Assembly (NCBI RefSeq): GCF_000002995.4
Contig: NW_025062476.1
Coordinates: 10,972,501-11,036,500, forward strand
Origin: Brugia malayi
Lineage: Eukaryota; Nematoda; Chromadorea; Rhabditida; Onchocercidae
Length of the DNA: 64,000 nt
Reading direction: 5' to 3'
The number at the start of each line of letters is the position of its first letter. Positions within the stretch are counted from its first letter, which is position 1. Made by a program: the position numbers and the translations under genes. Shown in pieces: positions 61,901 to 64,000 of this stretch. Below the pieces are notes generated by a model that worked only from the letters and a program-made list of their open reading frames with translations, had not been told where the DNA came from and made no database searches.

Positions 61901-64000
61901 TAAAAAAGTATACTTGTATGCAAGGTAATTCTAGTATCATATATGAGTTAATCTGATAATTCAGTTCAATCTGATCTGATAAAAACCGAAAAGAAAAGAT
62001 TAAGAGATAAAAGATCAAATGCTATAAATTAAAATATTTCAATGATAAATTATGATTGAAAGAAAGAATAGAAAAAAAGTGTTAGAATGATTTAAAAAAA
62101 AATAGTGGGAAAAAAAGAAAACTAAAATTAAATAAATGCTATTTAACTTAAAAAAAAGAAAGAAAATTGAAAATTACTAAAATGATATAAGTAAAAGAGC
62201 AATTGCTGAGAAAAAAAAATGAAAGTAAACAAAATTTTTATGAAATCAAATTTGGTATCCAAGTAACGAAATAATGGATGAGAATATTGTGATATTCAGT
62301 AGTAATGGAACGATTGAAAATTCAAAAAAAAAAAAAAATCTTTTCAATTATTGCATAATGGAATGCAAAATGAAAGAAAATAGAAGAATGCAGCATAGAA
62401 AGAATTAAATAATTAAATAATTATCGAATAAAACGATTGTATAATGCATAGATTTTTTCTTTTTTTTGTTTTCAAATGATAATAATTTATCAAACTAAAT
62501 TGAAATATGATTTGGATTTAATTATATATATATAAATAATAATAATTGGATGATAATAATTTGCTGTAATGATAATGATAGTGATAATGGTACACTGATA
62601 ATAGATGAAATTGATTAATTAATATGTTATAATAAAAATTATAATTTCAATTTTAGTCGTAATAATAAATTGTACTTAAAAAATGAATGAATCAAACTTT
62701 GATATTTTAAGTACAGTAAATTGAGAATGAAATAATAGAAATAATATGGAAATTAAAAATGAATGCCATATTGCAAATTGTTTCATTTAATATTTTTGAC
62801 AAGCGTAAATCACTTGAAAAGTTTAATGAATGAAAAATTGGAAAATATAAAAAGAAATAATAATAATAGAAAAGAATGAATAAATGTACTTATAACGACT
62901 TATAAATTATTTATTAACATAAAAACGATAATAAATTTATCATAATCTAAATGAAATATCTTAATATATTTAATAATGGAAATTTAATAAGAAATGAAAA
63001 TTTTTTTAAATTGAAAAAATCATTCTTTACTGCTATTAAAAGATTAAAATGAAATATACAATTTGAAGATATGAAATGAAGTGTTACTTTAATAATGAGA
63101 TGAATAATTTTAGGTTTGAAATGGTTTATTTTTTACCTTTTTTAAATAAAAAAAAAAAATTGAAAAATTTTTACATAAGGAATAGAACAAATTAATTGAA
63201 ATGCAATTATAATTGAAATTTTGTCTGGAAAATAGAACAAAGAATTGTAGTTAAATTGATAACATTGATATTTTCTTAGTAATTCTATACTTCAATTTTT
63301 TTTTTGAAATTTTTTGATCAATGCTTTCAATATTAATATTTGAAATGAATTTGAAATTAAAAAAGATAAGAATAGTATAAATTATATAAAAATTGAATCT
63401 ATGAAATTGAAGAAATATGGGAAACATTCAACTGACTGCAAAGAAAATACGAATATTTCTTTTGTGGCATTTTTCATGCTAACATTAAATTTAAAAGCAA
63501 AAAAAGCAATTTTCAACTAATTACTTGAAAATATAGAAAAAACTGCCAAAAAAAAAAAAAAAAAAAAATTATTGCATTGGAATAATTTTTGGAAAAAAAT
63601 TTTTTTGTTATACAAAAAAGTTTTATTATATATTATTAAAAGTAATTATTATACATAAACACAGTTTAGTTATGCTATTTCAATATTATAAAATGAATAT
63701 ATTAGTTGAATTTAACAGTAATTCAATTGTGTCACATAAATAAAGAAATTATGGGCAAATCAAATCAAATCAAATTCATAGACAAATTAAATATAAATCA
63801 AATAAGAATTAAATTAAATATAGTGAGAAAAAAATTATGCATAATAATTTAAGCATATTAATTAATTGCATTCACAAATAGCTATTTATATCCTCAAAAA
63901 AAAAAAAAATTTGCAAAAAAGTAAATTAAAAAATTAAGGAAAAATCATTAAAAATGTTCATTAAATATGCATTTAATTCTAACTTATAAATCACATTTAT
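55926..64000. other. A/T-rich stretch, no gene seen
   Basis: Contains a ten-base G run (56120-56129), a GA-rich run (57825-57860), imperfect TAATAA/CAATAG runs (61315-61415) and many homopolymers. The 67-codon minus-strand frame at 59934-60137 has no coding features. Confidence 0.55.

Overview
The window looks like nuclear DNA of a nematode. It is strongly A+T-rich, full of long A/T homopolymers and short tandem repeats. Its one clear gene is split into small exons with short, nematode-style splice sites (acceptors mostly TTTTAG or TTTCAG, donors often GTAAG). The exons are visibly richer in G+C and use mixed third positions, which suits a filarial or other spirurid worm better than Strongyloides. 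That species guess is inference only.

The gene lies on the minus strand, from its ATG at 24246 down to at least 13314. It encodes the N-terminal half of a LAR-type (type IIa) receptor protein tyrosine phosphatase, the family of C. elegans PTP-3, Drosophila Lar and vertebrate PTPRF/PTPRD/PTPRS. I placed 15 constitutive coding exons, and every junction keeps frame. They give a signal peptide, three Ig domains and four fibronectin type III (FN3) domains: 2,260 coding bases, or 753 codons. The remaining FN3 domains, the membrane span and the two phosphatase domains are not in the window. They should lie beyond base 1, after an intron of about 13 kb.

The most interesting result is a set of frame-preserving small exons hidden in the introns of this gene: 36 nt between signal peptide and Ig1, 21 nt inside Ig2, 48 nt inside FN1, and 18 nt after FN4. 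The 21-nt exon sits at the same place in Ig2 as the vertebrate meA mini-exon, which controls binding to synaptic partners. All four are multiples of three with matching phases, so each could be included or skipped freely.

Upstream of the gene (24.5-64 kb) is about 40 kb with no confident gene. It holds minisatellites (59-bp unit near 25.5 kb, 81-bp unit near 54 kb), GAT-type and decayed tandem arrays, one good candidate minus-strand exon (42489-42577), and three small G+C-richer islands near 27.3, 32.8 and 55.8 kb. Downstream (1-12.9 kb) is mostly intronic-looking DNA. It has a 34-bp minisatellite near 7.7 kb and a G+C-rich, proline-coding island near 1.8 kb. No tRNA, rRNA, CRISPR array or intact transposon was recognised.
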